Source: Rhizobium sp. R635
GTDB taxonomy: Bacteria > Pseudomonadota > Alphaproteobacteria > Rhizobiales > Rhizobiaceae
Reading direction: 5' to 3'
Assembly (NCBI RefSeq): GCF_002211285.1
Contig: NZ_LOKX01000005.1
Span: forward strand, 124,001-188,000
DNA length: 64,000 bases
How positions within the stretch are numbered: position 1 is the stretch's first letter; each line of letters opens with the position of its first letter. A program made the position numbers and the translations under genes. Below are positions 41,022 through 49,130 of this stretch, piece by piece. Under the pieces are notes generated by a model. The model saw nothing but the letters and a program-made list of their open reading frames with translations. It was not told the origin of the DNA and ran no database searches.

Positions 41022-41846
41022 ATGAAACGGCATATCTTTCTTCCGCTCCTCACCTATCCGGATGCGACGTCGGAAACCATGATCGCCAATGCCGTTGCGC
41101 TTGCGCACCACATGCAGGCGACGCTGACAGTCTGTGCGGTGGCGATTACCGTTCCCGACGTCTCCAATGCACTGTCGTCGCTGATCATCGATACAGGGAA
41201 GATGGCGCGCGACGCCGAAGCACTGAGCCGCAAACGCGCCTCGGTCCTGACCCAGCGGGCGGTCAATCAGGCAAAAGGGGCTTTGGTCGATGTCCGCACG
41301 CGCGAGATCAGGGTCGAAGAACCCTTCGTCGTCGAAGCGCTCGCGGAAGCATCGCGCGCTTACGATCTCGTGGTTCTGGAATCGGCCGGCCTGTCACGCC
41401 CGGTCGTCGAGGCGGTGCTGTTCGGCTCCGGGAGACCGCTCATGCTTTTTCCCCCGGCACCTTTCGGCGGCCGCATGGACCACGTCGCCATCGCCTGGGA
41501 CGGCAGCCGCGCGGCGGCGCGGGCGGCTCATGATGCCGCAGCATTCCTGGAGCGGGCCTCAAGGGTTTGCCTGATTTCCGTCATCGATGAGAAGCCGATC
41601 AAATACGAGACCGGGGAATACCTGATCGAGAATCTTATGAAGAGCGGCGTCATGGCGGAGGCGGTTCAGGTGCAGGCCCGCGGTGAGCTGGTCGGGGAGG
41701 TGCTGCAAAGCAAAGCCTTCGAAGCGCGGGCGGATCTTCTCGTCATGGGCGGCTTCGGTCATTCCCGCCTGCGCGAATTCGTGCTCGGCGGCGCCACCCA
41801 GGCGGTGTTGACCAGCATTACCCTGCCGGTCCTGTTGTCGCATTGA
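41022..41846 (+). CDS. Universal stress protein (tandem UspA domains)
   Basis: A 274-aa cytosolic protein with two Usp folds. The first half is divergent. The second half (~143-274) keeps the nucleotide-binding signature MGGFGHSRLREFVLGGAT (G-2x-G-9x-G-T type) and ends VLTSITLPVLLSH. Such proteins are commonly induced by low oxygen in FNR/FixK regulons, and a matching box lies upstream. Precise function unknown. Confidence 0.9.
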   Translation: MKRHIFLPLLTYPDATSETMIANAVALAHHMQATLTVCAVAITVPDVSNALSSLIIDTGKMARDAEALSRKRASVLTQRAVNQAKGALVDVRTREIRVEEPFVVEALAEASRAYDLVVLESAGLSRPVVEAVLFGSGRPLMLFPPAPFGGRMDHVAIAWDGSRAAARAAHDAAAFLERASRVCLISVIDEKPIKYETGEYLIENLMKSGVMAEAVQVQARGELVGEVLQSKAFEARADLLVMGGFGHSRLREFVLGGATQAVLTSITLPVLLSH

Positions 41847-41873
41847 CGATCTGCCCAGTACCGATCCCAACCC

Positions 41874-42659
41874 TCAGTCGAGCCTGGCCGTGAAGACGTA
41901 GCCGACGCCGCGCACGGCCTTGATGAATTGCGGCTTCTTCGGATCGGTCTCGATCTTGCGGCGCAGCCGGACGATCTGGGCGTCGATCGTCCTGTCGAAG
42001 GCTTCGAGGTTTCGTCCCCGAGTCAGATCCATCAAGACGTCGCGGGTGAGCACGCGGCCGGCATGCCGCACGAAGGTCGCCAGCATATCGAATTCGCCGG
42101 TCGTCAGTTCGATCTCCGCGCCATCGGGGTCGAGAAGCTGGCGGCGGCTGAGATTGAGTTTCCAATCCTCGAAGCCGACGATCTCCTCGCTCGCGGCGTC
42201 TGCATTGCGCGGCGAAGATTGCCGGCGGCGCAGGATGGACTTCAGGCGGGCATGGACTTCCCGGAGATGGAAAGGCTTGGCGATATAGTCATCGGCGCCG
42301 ACCTCCAAGCCGACGATCCGGTCGACGACATCGTCGCGCCCCGTCAGCATCATGATCGGGACATCCGAATTGGCGCGGATTTCGCGGGCAAGATCGAGAC
42401 CATCCGTGCCGCCGGGAAGGACGAGATCGAGCAGGATGGCATCGAAGTTCTGCTGGCGCAGGCGTACCCGCATTTCGGTTCCGTCGGACGCGGAAGAGAC
42501 CGCGTAACCCTCGCCCTCGAAATAACGTGTCAACATCTGGCGAATGCGCGGATCGTCGTCGACGACGAGAAGATGCGCGTCATACTGGGCTGTTGCCATC
42601 ATCCATCCGTCAAGCCGTTGCTCGTTACAGATCGTGTCCAATGGCATCGTCTTTAACAC
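41874..42659 (-). CDS. OmpR-family response regulator
   Basis: 261 aa, or 242 aa from the internal ATG at 42602 (MMATAQYDA), which resembles the usual family start. The receiver has an acidic pair (VVDDDPRIRQML), a phospho-acceptor Asp in AILLDLVLPGG, a Thr (MMLTGRDD) and a Lys (DDYIAKPFH). A winged-helix effector domain follows (ELTTGEFDMLATFVRHAGRV; DAQIVRLRRKIE). No histidine kinase gene is adjacent, so it is an orphan here. It is convergent with the stress-protein gene. Targets unknown. Confidence 0.9.
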   Translation of the reverse strand: MLKTMPLDTICNEQRLDGWMMATAQYDAHLLVVDDDPRIRQMLTRYFEGEGYAVSSASDGTEMRVRLRQQNFDAILLDLVLPGGTDGLDLAREIRANSDVPIMMLTGRDDVVDRIVGLEVGADDYIAKPFHLREVHARLKSILRRRQSSPRNADAASEEIVGFEDWKLNLSRRQLLDPDGAEIELTTGEFDMLATFVRHAGRVLTRDVLMDLTRGRNLEAFDRTIDAQIVRLRRKIETDPKKPQFIKAVRGVGYVFTARLD

Positions 42660-42743
42660 GCTCGCCGTCCCGGTGTCACCAACAGCCGGTCGGTTGTCCT
42701 CATCAGGATCGGGAGGGAATGATGTGAAAAGGCGAGGAGCTTT

Positions 42744-43115
42744 TCATGCCCTACTGCTTTGATTGAGATTAGGATTCAGAGTCCTGTCTGAAACCAGCAG
42801 AAGGCGGGGTGCCGCCGGCGCTTCGGCGGCCAAGGCGGATGTTTCCCAGGCATGGCGCCACCTGCGGACGTCGTTTGCGGTGATCAGAACCGTATCCCCG
42901 TCCATCTCCTCCGATTCGAAGCGGCTTGCCGCAATTTCGCAGAACGTGTCGATATGCTGAAGAAGGCGCACTTCGGTGGCGCGAGGCGGCGAGGCTATCG
43001 ACAGCAATGCGCGTCGCGAGACGACGACGGTCTTTTTGTCGGCGCCGAAACGCACCTCGATGCGTCCGGACTTGTCCCTCGCATTCAAGCTTGCTGTCAT
43101 GACATCATACGGCAT
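42744..43115 (-). CDS. Small protein, DUF1488-like, under a FixK-type box
   Basis: 123 aa from the ATG at 43115 (GGAG upstream); the frame can extend to 43166. The core (RIEVRFGADKKTVVVSRRAL, then LLQHIDTFCEIAASRFES and DTVLITANDV) resembles DUF1488, a ~85-residue domain of unknown function. This is a family guess from pattern. The C-terminal 35 residues are extra. A perfect TTGA-N6-TCAA box lies 78 bp upstream, suggesting low-oxygen induction. Confidence 0.55.
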   Translation of the reverse strand: MPYDVMTASLNARDKSGRIEVRFGADKKTVVVSRRALLSIASPPRATEVRLLQHIDTFCEIAASRFESEEMDGDTVLITANDVRRWRHAWETSALAAEAPAAPRLLLVSDRTLNPNLNQSSRA

Positions 43116-43192
43116 TCCATTGCTCCGCTCATAGGCTGGTCGCGGTTGCTTCCAGATTTTCTCCAACGTTACGACCTCAGCCCAAAGACACT

Positions 43193-43206
43193 TTGACCTC
43201 GATCAA
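43193..43206 (-). promoter_or_regulatory. FixK/FNR-type box upstream of the DUF1488-like gene
   Basis: TTGACCTCGATCAA is a symmetric TTGA-N6-TCAA site. Its centre is ~84 bp from the ATG of the leftward gene and lies downstream of nnrU, so it serves the DUF1488-like gene. Confidence 0.65.
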
Positions 43207-43248
43207 TGCGATGCCGGTATCTCTGCGTGGCCACGGCGGCGCGTGCCG

Positions 43249-43935
43249 TCAGGCAAAGATGGCGACGGGATCGGCACCGAACATCGCGCCGTGACCTCCC
43301 GCGAGCAGGAGCCACGCGGTCATGGCCGCAGTCATGAGGACCGCGAGCAGCATCGGCATGTCGATCATCGGCTGCCCTCCTTTGGAATAGGCGGCGAGCG
43401 GCCAGATCGAAGTATGTTCCGCCAGATCGGTCCAAGCGCTGCCAAGGCGCCGCTTCGCTCTTTTTTCGATCATCGGAATTGCCGCCAATGCGAATCCGGC
43501 AAATCCTCCGAACAACAGCAGGGAGCGCAGGTCGCCGTTTGCCGCGATATGGCCGCCCGCCCAGGCGGCAAATCCCCAAAGGACGGGATGTCTGGTAATT
43601 TTGGTGACGGAGCCGAGTGCGAGCGACGGGCTCAGCGTGATAGAAAGAGGATTGGCGCTCAAAAGTCCCGCGATGACGAGGAAGATGCCCAGGGGTGCGA
43701 GTACGAACGTGACCGCGGCATGCCATGGCCGCAACTCCCACAAGGGCATGTAATCCATTGCGAGCGCCGAGGCGAAAACCCAGATCAGCGCCAGAATGGA
43801 AACTGTGGAATAGCCGGCGAAATAGATCGGCCGGCCGACGCGGTGAATGATTCCGGAGCGAATGGCCGGTACGGCCGGGATGGAGTGAAGTGCTACGAAA
43901 AGCGCGAAGGCGGCAAGGAATTCGGTCAAGCGCAT
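43249..43935 (-). CDS. nnrU: NnrU family membrane protein
   Basis: A 228-aa protein with about six membrane helices and the NnrU-domain pattern: an N-terminal HSIPAVPAIR segment, GRPIYFAGYS, and a central ITRHPVLWGFAAWAGGHI block with conserved His and Trp, as in isoprenylcysteine-methyltransferase-like folds. NnrU is found with nir/nor genes and is needed for normal nitrite/nitric oxide metabolism in Rhodobacter, but its biochemical role is unknown. It is the last gene of the nirK-nirV-nnrR-nnrU series, 33 bp after nnrR. Confidence 0.85.
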   Translation of the reverse strand: MRLTEFLAAFALFVALHSIPAVPAIRSGIIHRVGRPIYFAGYSTVSILALIWVFASALAMDYMPLWELRPWHAAVTFVLAPLGIFLVIAGLLSANPLSITLSPSLALGSVTKITRHPVLWGFAAWAGGHIAANGDLRSLLLFGGFAGFALAAIPMIEKRAKRRLGSAWTDLAEHTSIWPLAAYSKGGQPMIDMPMLLAVLMTAAMTAWLLLAGGHGAMFGADPVAIFA

Positions 43936-43968
43936 TCTCCTGGTTCTGCAGGCAATTCCCGATCGGCA

Positions 43969-44664
43969 TCAATCCCGTATGCCGTCGGCGAGATTGAGGA
44001 GCTTTTGGGGATCGGTCACCGTCAGCTTCTGGCGGCCGCCCTCCACCATTCCCTTCGCTTCCCATGCACTGAGAATTCTCGAGACGGTGTGCAGCGTCGT
44101 TCCGGTCATTTCGGCGATGTCCTGGCGCGATATCGGGAAATCGATGCGGATGCCCGTTGCAACCGGCCGGCCAGCCTGTTTGGAAAGCCTGAGGACGGCG
44201 TGGGCCACCCGCTTTTCCACTTCCTCCGTCGACATTTCCCGGATGCGCGTGTGCGCTTCTTCCAATCTTTGGCCGATCGTCTGCATCGCGGTCACGGCAA
44301 GGCGCGGGTTCTGTTCGACGAACCGCGGCCACATGTCGGTCGGCCAGGCGATGACGAGGCTTTCGGCCGCCGCGACGGCCGTTCCCGGGTAATCTTCCCG
44401 GCGGAGCGCCATTGCAAAGCCGAACAGGTCGCCCGGATGAACCATCCGGACGATGATCTGCTGTCCGTCCTGGGTCACTTGCGTGACCTTGAGACGGCCG
44501 TGCAGAAGCAGGAAAAACGACTTTGCCCGCGCGCCTTGCTCGAAAACCGCGTCTCCCGGGGCGATGCGCCGCGGCGACGCGTGCTGCAGCATCGAATCGA
44601 GATCCGCATCGGTCATTCGCTCGAAGAGCGGCAATGATTTCAAAATCGTCCGGTCAATTTTCAT
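43969..44664 (-). CDS. nnrR: CRP/FNR-family NO-responsive regulator NnrR
   Basis: 231 aa from the ATG at 44664; the longer open frame upstream overlaps nirV. The cyclic-nucleotide-like beta-roll (residues ~20-140) lacks the Cys cluster of Fnr, and the HTH is SRQDIAEMTGTTLHTVSRIL, with LHTVSR where FNR/FixK proteins have ETVSR. NnrR proteins activate nirK and norCB in response to NO. Gene order with nirV, nirK and nnrU is as in Ensifer and Agrobacterium. It starts 2 bp from the nirV stop, so translation is probably coupled. Confidence 0.88.
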   Translation of the reverse strand: MKIDRTILKSLPLFERMTDADLDSMLQHASPRRIAPGDAVFEQGARAKSFFLLLHGRLKVTQVTQDGQQIIVRMVHPGDLFGFAMALRREDYPGTAVAAAESLVIAWPTDMWPRFVEQNPRLAVTAMQTIGQRLEEAHTRIREMSTEEVEKRVAHAVLRLSKQAGRPVATGIRIDFPISRQDIAEMTGTTLHTVSRILSAWEAKGMVEGGRQKLTVTDPQKLLNLADGIRD

Positions 44665-44666
44665 CG

Positions 44667-45620
44667 TTATCCTGCTCTGCCCTGGGCATTCGTCGCCGGT
44701 CCGAACATTTCCGCCATGGCTCTTTGCGCAAAGTCTTTCACGCTTTCCAGAAAACCTGGCCTGCGAATGAGGCGGAAGCCGAGATTGTCGGGCGGGCTTC
44801 CGACCGAGCATCCGCCGCCCTTGGGATTTCGCACGAAACTGCTCATCGGGGCGCGGTGTTTGCCTGCGGCTATCAGAATGCCGCAATTCCTGGGGTCCAG
44901 TTCCGCCGCGGGATCGTTTCGATCGAGATCGACCCGTTTGTTGCAGGTCGAGGTCCATTCCCAGACGTTGCCGGCGAAATCGACCAGTCCGGTTTGACTG
45001 ATTCCGAACGAGCCCTGCGACTGCGGCCGCGGGTCGATCGCCGCCGCCCGGCGGGCTTCGCGCTCGTAATCCGCAAGCCAGCGGTTTGCCGGGTTCTTGT
45101 CGTTGGGATCGATTCCGAGAGCATCGTCGGGAAAACGATCAGCCGCGGCATAGGCCAGCTCGAAATCGGTCGGCAGCCGCCATTCGGCGCCAGTGCGTTC
45201 CGACAGCCAGGCCGCGTACCGGACCGCATCGTCGTAGCTCACGCCGGTCGCGGGGATTTCCCCCTGCGAGGGCGTATCGTATCGCTGTTCGGCCGGCTCA
45301 CAACGGGCATCGGCCACGCAGCGGTTATAATCGCCAAGCGTGGTCTGATATTTCATGATTTCGAGCGCCGTGGTCACTTCCCTATCCAGCTTGGGCGCAT
45401 CGACGGCCAGGCCGTTGCGGAAATATTCGGTGGCGTCGCGATAAGCGAAGCCGTGCGGCGCGATGACGACGGTCTGCGGGGCGGCGACGGCCCCGGCGGG
45501 GCCTGCCGTCACGAGCAATCCCGATTGCACTGCGACAGCGACCGAAAGTGCGGCGAGCAGCGCAAGAGGAATTGCGATCGATATGCCTGAAACTGGTTCG
45601 ATGGCTGCAATGCGGGCCAT
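44667..45620 (-). CDS. nirV: NirV, formylglycine-generating-enzyme-like protein
   Basis: 317 aa from the ATG at 45620; no good ribosome-binding site is visible there. An N-terminal hydrophobic segment (ISIAIPLALLAALSVAVAV) suggests export or membrane anchoring. The rest is an FGE-sulfatase (SUMF1) fold: VSYDDAVRYAAWLSERTGAEWRLPT, DFAGNVWEWT, and C-terminal FVRNPKGGGCSVGSPPDNLGFRLI (residues ~270-293). NirV accompanies nirK in many rhizobia, but its role in nitrite reduction is not settled. It lies between nirK and nnrR. Confidence 0.88.
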   Translation of the reverse strand: MARIAAIEPVSGISIAIPLALLAALSVAVAVQSGLLVTAGPAGAVAAPQTVVIAPHGFAYRDATEYFRNGLAVDAPKLDREVTTALEIMKYQTTLGDYNRCVADARCEPAEQRYDTPSQGEIPATGVSYDDAVRYAAWLSERTGAEWRLPTDFELAYAAADRFPDDALGIDPNDKNPANRWLADYEREARRAAAIDPRPQSQGSFGISQTGLVDFAGNVWEWTSTCNKRVDLDRNDPAAELDPRNCGILIAAGKHRAPMSSFVRNPKGGGCSVGSPPDNLGFRLIRRPGFLESVKDFAQRAMAEMFGPATNAQGRAG

Positions 45621-45655
45621 GGTTTTTCGCAGATAGCGCCCCCAAAAATGAGATT

Positions 45656-45685
45656 GGTGCGCGGGCCACCCCTGGCCCGCGCACC
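45656..45685 (-). terminator. Strong hairpin between nirK and nirV
   Basis: Perfect 13-bp GC-rich arms (GGTGCGCGGGCCA and TGGCCCGCGCACC) with a CCCC loop on the + strand. On the transcribed (-) direction the hairpin is followed after a few bases by T-rich sequence. It is probably a partial terminator or 3'-end stabiliser that keeps nirK mRNA above nirV. Confidence 0.7.
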
Positions 45686-45700
45686 GCCCCCTCCGCCAGG

Positions 45701-46858
45701 TCAGCTTGCCGACGGTGCCCTGACCGAGGTCATGAGATCGTTGTCCCATTCGCCGGTCACCTTAAAGTGGGCCGCTGCCCCCAGCTCGAAGGCCTCGATA
45801 AGGTTATGGTTCACGTAGGCATAGATGCCTGGCTGAGCGAAGGTGTAGAGGGCGGCCCCTGCCGTGCCGCCGGGAATGAACCAGGTTTCCTGGTCCGTGT
45901 CGGGCGGGTTGAGGAATTTGCCGGTTGCCCAGACATATTCGCCATGTCCGCCGATCAGATGCGGCCGGGTGTCCCGGTTGGCCTGCGAATGAACGATCAG
46001 GACGGTTTCTCCGACCTTGGCCGTCATCGCATTGTCGCCGGTCAGGGCTCCGACCGCGCCGTTGAAGACGATGTGGGTGGGCGTCAGCGTTTTCATCGCG
46101 GCCACCGTATCTTCATAGGCCTCTCCGGGGCTGTCGTACGTCTTGAACTTGCCGGTTTCGTCACGCGGCACGTAGAAGTCCTGTTCGCCGATATAGTAGA
46201 CCTTGTCGTAGACCAGCGGCTTGCCGTTGCCGTCCTTGAGGCCTTCGCGCGGCAGCACCATGATGGCGCCGTTCATGCCCGATGTGACGTGCCACGGAAC
46301 CATGCCGGGAGGGGCGCAGTGATAGACGAAGACGCCGGCCTTGGTCGCCTTGAAGCGAAGAACGGTGCTCTCGCCCGGATTGACGACCGTCAGCGCCCCG
46401 CCGCCCAGCCCGCCAGTGGCGGCATGGAAGTCGATGTTGTGCTGCATCGCGTTGGTGTCGGGATTGATCAGCGTGAGCTCGACATAGTCGTCCTGATGAA
46501 CCACCATCAAGGGGCCGGGAACCGATCCGTCGAAGGTCATGGCGTTGATCTCGGTGCCCTCCTTGTCCAGGATCATCTTCTTTTCCTGGATAGTGAGCGT
46601 GAATTCCTTGATCTTCGGCCCGTCCGCGGTCTTCTGCTCGTGAGCATGAGCGAAGGGCGGCTTGACGAGCTCGACCTTCTCGCGGGGAAGCTTCGATATG
46701 TCGACCTTGGCCGGCTTGGCGGTCTTCAGCGCTTCCGCCGCGGCGGCCTCTTCATTGGCGTGGGCCACTGTGTTGGATACGATGATTGGCGTCAGCGCTC
46801 CGGCAACAGCAGCACCCGTCAGCATCGTACGCCGGGTCATTTGTAGAGTATTCGTCAT
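45701..46858 (-). CDS. nirK: Copper-containing nitrite reductase (NO-forming)
   Basis: 385 aa from the ATG at 46858 (ACAGGAG upstream). A twin-arginine-type leader ([16 protein letters not shown]) is followed by two cupredoxin domains. Ligand motifs are all present: [30 protein letters not shown] (type 1 Cu His/Cys/His/Met and a type 2 His) and [11 protein letters not shown] in the second domain (type 2 His). The enzyme reduces nitrite to NO in the periplasm as a homotrimer, taking electrons from pseudoazurin (encoded at 60889) or cytochrome c. Two FNR/NnrR-type boxes precede it. It heads the nirK-nirV-nnrR-nnrU group. Confidence 0.97.
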   Translation of the reverse strand: MTNTLQMTRRTMLTGAAVAGALTPIIVSNTVAHANEEAAAAEALKTAKPAKVDISKLPREKVELVKPPFAHAHEQKTADGPKIKEFTLTIQEKKMILDKEGTEINAMTFDGSVPGPLMVVHQDDYVELTLINPDTNAMQHNIDFHAATGGLGGGALTVVNPGESTVLRFKATKAGVFVYHCAPPGMVPWHVTSGMNGAIMVLPREGLKDGNGKPLVYDKVYYIGEQDFYVPRDETGKFKTYDSPGEAYEDTVAAMKTLTPTHIVFNGAVGALTGDNAMTAKVGETVLIVHSQANRDTRPHLIGGHGEYVWATGKFLNPPDTDQETWFIPGGTAGAALYTFAQPGIYAYVNHNLIEAFELGAAAHFKVTGEWDNDLMTSVRAPSAS

Positions 46859-46935
46859 TGCTAATCTCCTGTAGTCGAAGACGGGCGGACGCCGCCCTGT
46901 CGAAGGGGAGAGTAGAACAAAGCCGACGGAAATCT

Positions 46936-46949
46936 TTGACGTGGCGCAA
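46936..46949 (-). promoter_or_regulatory. NnrR/FNR-type box 1 in the nirK-nnrS gap
   Basis: TTGACGTGGCGCAA. Its centre is 85 bp from the nirK ATG, placing a class II start site about 43 nt before the ATG. Confidence 0.7.
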
Positions 46950-46958
46950 ACTGGCTGT

Positions 46959-46972
46959 TTGTGCCGGCGCAA
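46959..46972. promoter_or_regulatory. NnrR/FNR-type box 2 in the nirK-nnrS gap
   Basis: TTGTGCCGGCGCAA, 23 bp from box 1. It could support nirK as a second site or serve rightward transcription of nnrS. Confidence 0.6.
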
Positions 46973-46989
46973 AGTTCAAAAGATCTTCT

Positions 46990-47003
46990 TTGCGTAATCT
47001 CAA
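46990..47003 (+). promoter_or_regulatory. NnrR/FNR-type box 3, nnrS side
   Basis: TTGCGTAATCTCAA. Its centre is ~62 bp from the nnrS ATG at 47059, giving a short leader if used at -41.5. Confidence 0.5.
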
Positions 47004-47030
47004 CGACCGCCGTCTTCCATCCGGGCATTT

Positions 47031-47064
47031 CTGCATGATCAAAATGGAGATCTTGATCATGCAG
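47031..47064 (+). promoter_or_regulatory. Inverted repeat enclosing the nnrS ribosome-binding site
   Basis: CTGCATGATCAA (47031-47042) and TTGATCATGCAG (47053-47064) are perfect 12-bp arms with a 10-nt loop. The loop holds the GGAG of nnrS, and the right arm contains the ATG at 47059. It may control translation or be a DNA-level operator. Confidence 0.6.
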
Positions 47065-48273
47065 ACTATAAAGGACGTGGAGACCAAGGCGCCGCGGGGA
47101 ATGAGCCGTTCCGGAATGGTCCTGTTCTCCTACGGCTTTCGGCCTTTCTTTATGGCCGCGGCATTATGGGCGATCGTCAGCATCGGCCTCTGGACGGCGT
47201 TCCTCAACGACGGCGTCGCCGTGGCGAGCGATTACGGCACGCTTTACTGGCATGCTCACGAGATGCTCTTCGGTTTCGCGCCGGCTGTCCTGGCAGGCTT
47301 CCTGCTGACCGCAATCCCGAACTGGACCGGCCGCCTTCCCATCTCGGGGCGCCCGCTGGCAGCGCTCTTTGCGGTGTGGTGCATCGGCCGGCTCGCCATG
47401 TTGTTCAGCGGCAGCATCGGTTTGACGGCCGCCGTCGCGATCGACAGCCTCTTCCTCCCGCTCATGCTGGCCTTATCGGCGCGAGAGGTGATTGCGGGAA
47501 GGAAATGGAAGGATCTGAAAGTCATCGCCGGGCTGGCGGTCCTGTCGGCTGCCAATATCTTCTTTCATATCGAGGTGATCGGAGACGGCAATCCGGCGCT
47601 TGCCATCCGTCTCGGCCTCGGCGCCTATGTCCTGCTCGTCACGATCGTCGGAGGACGCATTCTGCCGAGCTTTACCAGGAACTGGATCAATCAGCGCGGC
47701 CGCACGGATTTTCCAGTCGCCTACAATCGCTTCGATGCGGCGACGATCATCGCCGGCGCCGTTTCTCTCGCCGCCTGGGCGATTGCGCCCGAATCCGTCG
47801 TGACCGGTTTCTCTGCCGCCGTTGCGGCAATCATGAACGGAATACGGCTTTTCCGCTGGCGGGGATGGACGACATGGCCGGAGCCCATCCTCTTCGTGCT
47901 TCACATTGCTTACGGTTTCGTACCGCTGGGATTTGCCGCCGTCGCCCTCGGGCCGATGGGGCTGCCCCAGGTCGCCGTTCTTCATCTCTTTGCGATCGGC
48001 GCCATGTCCATGATGATGCTGGCGGTCATGACGCGGGCAAGCCGAGGTCATACCGGACGGAAATTGAAGTCGAGCCGGGTGACGAATGCATCCTATATCG
48101 TGCTTGCCGCCGTTGCCCTGCTTCGGCCCATGGCAGAGCTGATGCCTGCCTTCACGACCCAGATACTGATGGCGTCCGCTTTCGGCTGGACGATAGCCTT
48201 CGGGCTGTTCGCGCTCGAACATGCACCGTTCCTGTGCCGGGACCGCAAACCTCTGGCCGCGCGCAAGCCATGA
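47059..48273 (+). CDS. nnrS: NnrS haem-copper membrane protein
   Basis: 404 aa from the ATG at 47059, with GGAG nine bases upstream. Earlier in-frame ATGs at 47035 and 47044 lack one. The product has about 12 membrane helices and NnrS-family landmarks, including LFSYGFRPFFMAAALWAIV, YWHAHEMLFGFAPAVLAGFL with its conserved His pair (about residues 54-77), and NWTGRLPISG. NnrS is a haem- and copper-containing membrane protein that lessens NO stress in denitrifiers. It is divergent from nirK and shares its regulatory gap. Confidence 0.92.
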   Translation: MQTIKDVETKAPRGMSRSGMVLFSYGFRPFFMAAALWAIVSIGLWTAFLNDGVAVASDYGTLYWHAHEMLFGFAPAVLAGFLLTAIPNWTGRLPISGRPLAALFAVWCIGRLAMLFSGSIGLTAAVAIDSLFLPLMLALSAREVIAGRKWKDLKVIAGLAVLSAANIFFHIEVIGDGNPALAIRLGLGAYVLLVTIVGGRILPSFTRNWINQRGRTDFPVAYNRFDAATIIAGAVSLAAWAIAPESVVTGFSAAVAAIMNGIRLFRWRGWTTWPEPILFVLHIAYGFVPLGFAAVALGPMGLPQVAVLHLFAIGAMSMMMLAVMTRASRGHTGRKLKSSRVTNASYIVLAAVALLRPMAELMPAFTTQILMASAFGWTIAFGLFALEHAPFLCRDRKPLAARKP

Positions 48274-48277
48274 GGAA

Positions 48278-48309
48278 GAGCGCCGCCCCGTTTACGGGTG
48301 GCGGCGCTC
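48278..48309. terminator. Hairpin terminator between nnrS and the convergent DUF59 gene
   Basis: GAGCGCCGCC and GGCGGCGCTC arms (10 bp) with a 12-nt loop lie in the 40-bp gap between convergent stops. No long T run is present. Confidence 0.65.
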
Positions 48310-48313
48310 CTAT

Positions 48314-48613
48314 TCACACGTTCGGCAATCGTCCCATCATTTCCGGCGACCAGGCCGGCTCGTAGACCATGTCGACGACGGCAGCCGAAACGCCTTCGAT
48401 CTCTTCCGCCCGGGCCTTCACCGCTTCGGCGATGAAGGCGGAGGCCGGACAGAAGCGGGTCGTCGTCGTCATTTCTATTCTGACGGCGCCATCATCCGAA
48501 ACCTCGATGCCGTATATCAGCCCGAGGGCCACGATATCCGTCCCGAGTTCCGGGTCTTCTATCCCGCGCAATGCCGCCAGGATCGTTGGTTTGGAAATCT
48601 TATGCGCGGGCAT
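48314..48613 (-). CDS. MIP18/PaaD-like DUF59 protein (metal-sulfur cluster assembly family)
   Basis: A 99-aa single-domain protein. EDPELGTDIVALGLIYGIEV and TRFCPASAFIAEAV are the DUF59 signature, including the conserved Cys. Family members (SufT, PaaD, CIA2-type) help mature Fe-S proteins. It overlaps the upstream DUF2249 gene by 14 bp and is the last of a four-gene leftward operon within the denitrification cluster. A role in repairing or maturing NO-sensitive metal centres is an inference. Confidence 0.82.
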   Translation of the reverse strand: MPAHKISKPTILAALRGIEDPELGTDIVALGLIYGIEVSDDGAVRIEMTTTTRFCPASAFIAEAVKARAEEIEGVSAAVVDMVYEPAWSPEMMGRLPNV

Positions 48614-49130
48614 CGGAAACGTTCGCCGGCGTTGCCCTGATCATGATCCTGTAGATCTTGCCGCTGGCATCGAAATCTCCGATCCACTCATGGCCTCGCG
48701 CCTTGAGCTCATTGAACAGGAAGACGGGCTCGCGGTTCAGGAGCGCGAACAACACCTCGCCGCTCTCCATCGATTCCAGGCGAGAAAGAATGCGCTCCAT
48801 CGGTTCGGGTGGGGCGAGATCGGTCAGATCGAGGTTCCAGGTCGGTTCCGGCCAGATCGCCTCCGCTGTTGCGGCTGCCGGCGCGGGATCGCTGTCCGGC
48901 TTCCCCTGGGGAACGAAATCGATCTCCCAGTCGTCGTCGGCCAGGCGTTTGGTGAGATGCGAATAGCCGCGCCGCTCCAGCTGGCGGATCAGGGGGATGG
49001 GTTCGAATATGGCGTGAAGCCGCACGCCCTCGTCGGGGCCGAGCTTTGCGAAAGTATCCATAATGAGCTGGAACGGCATCCCGCCGTCGCGCAGGATCTG
49101 TCTGACGTCAAGTTCACGAAGCTGAACCAT
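48600..49130 (-). CDS. Protein with two DUF2249 domains
   Basis: 176 aa from the ATG at 49130 (AGAGGTAA upstream). Two similar ~70-residue units are visible: ELDVRQILRDGGMPFQLIMD...EGVRLHAIFEPIPLIRQLERRGY near residues 4-55 and LDLTDLAPPEPMERILSRLESMESGEVLFALLNREPVFLFNELKARGH near 100-150, both with the DUF2249 'L-R-PLP' step and TusA-like fold. The function of DUF2249 is unknown; it recurs near nor/nnr genes. It overlaps the membrane-protein gene by 17 bp. Confidence 0.75.
   Translation of the reverse strand: MVQLRELDVRQILRDGGMPFQLIMDTFAKLGPDEGVRLHAIFEPIPLIRQLERRGYSHLTKRLADDDWEIDFVPQGKPDSDPAPAAATAEAIWPEPTWNLDLTDLAPPEPMERILSRLESMESGEVLFALLNREPVFLFNELKARGHEWIGDFDASGKIYRIMIRATPANVSDARA

Noticed and set aside
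47031..47064. Inverted repeat as another FNR box
   Set aside because: The half-sites are in the opposite order (ATCAA first, TTGAT second) with 10 bp between, so it does not fit TTG-N8-CAA.
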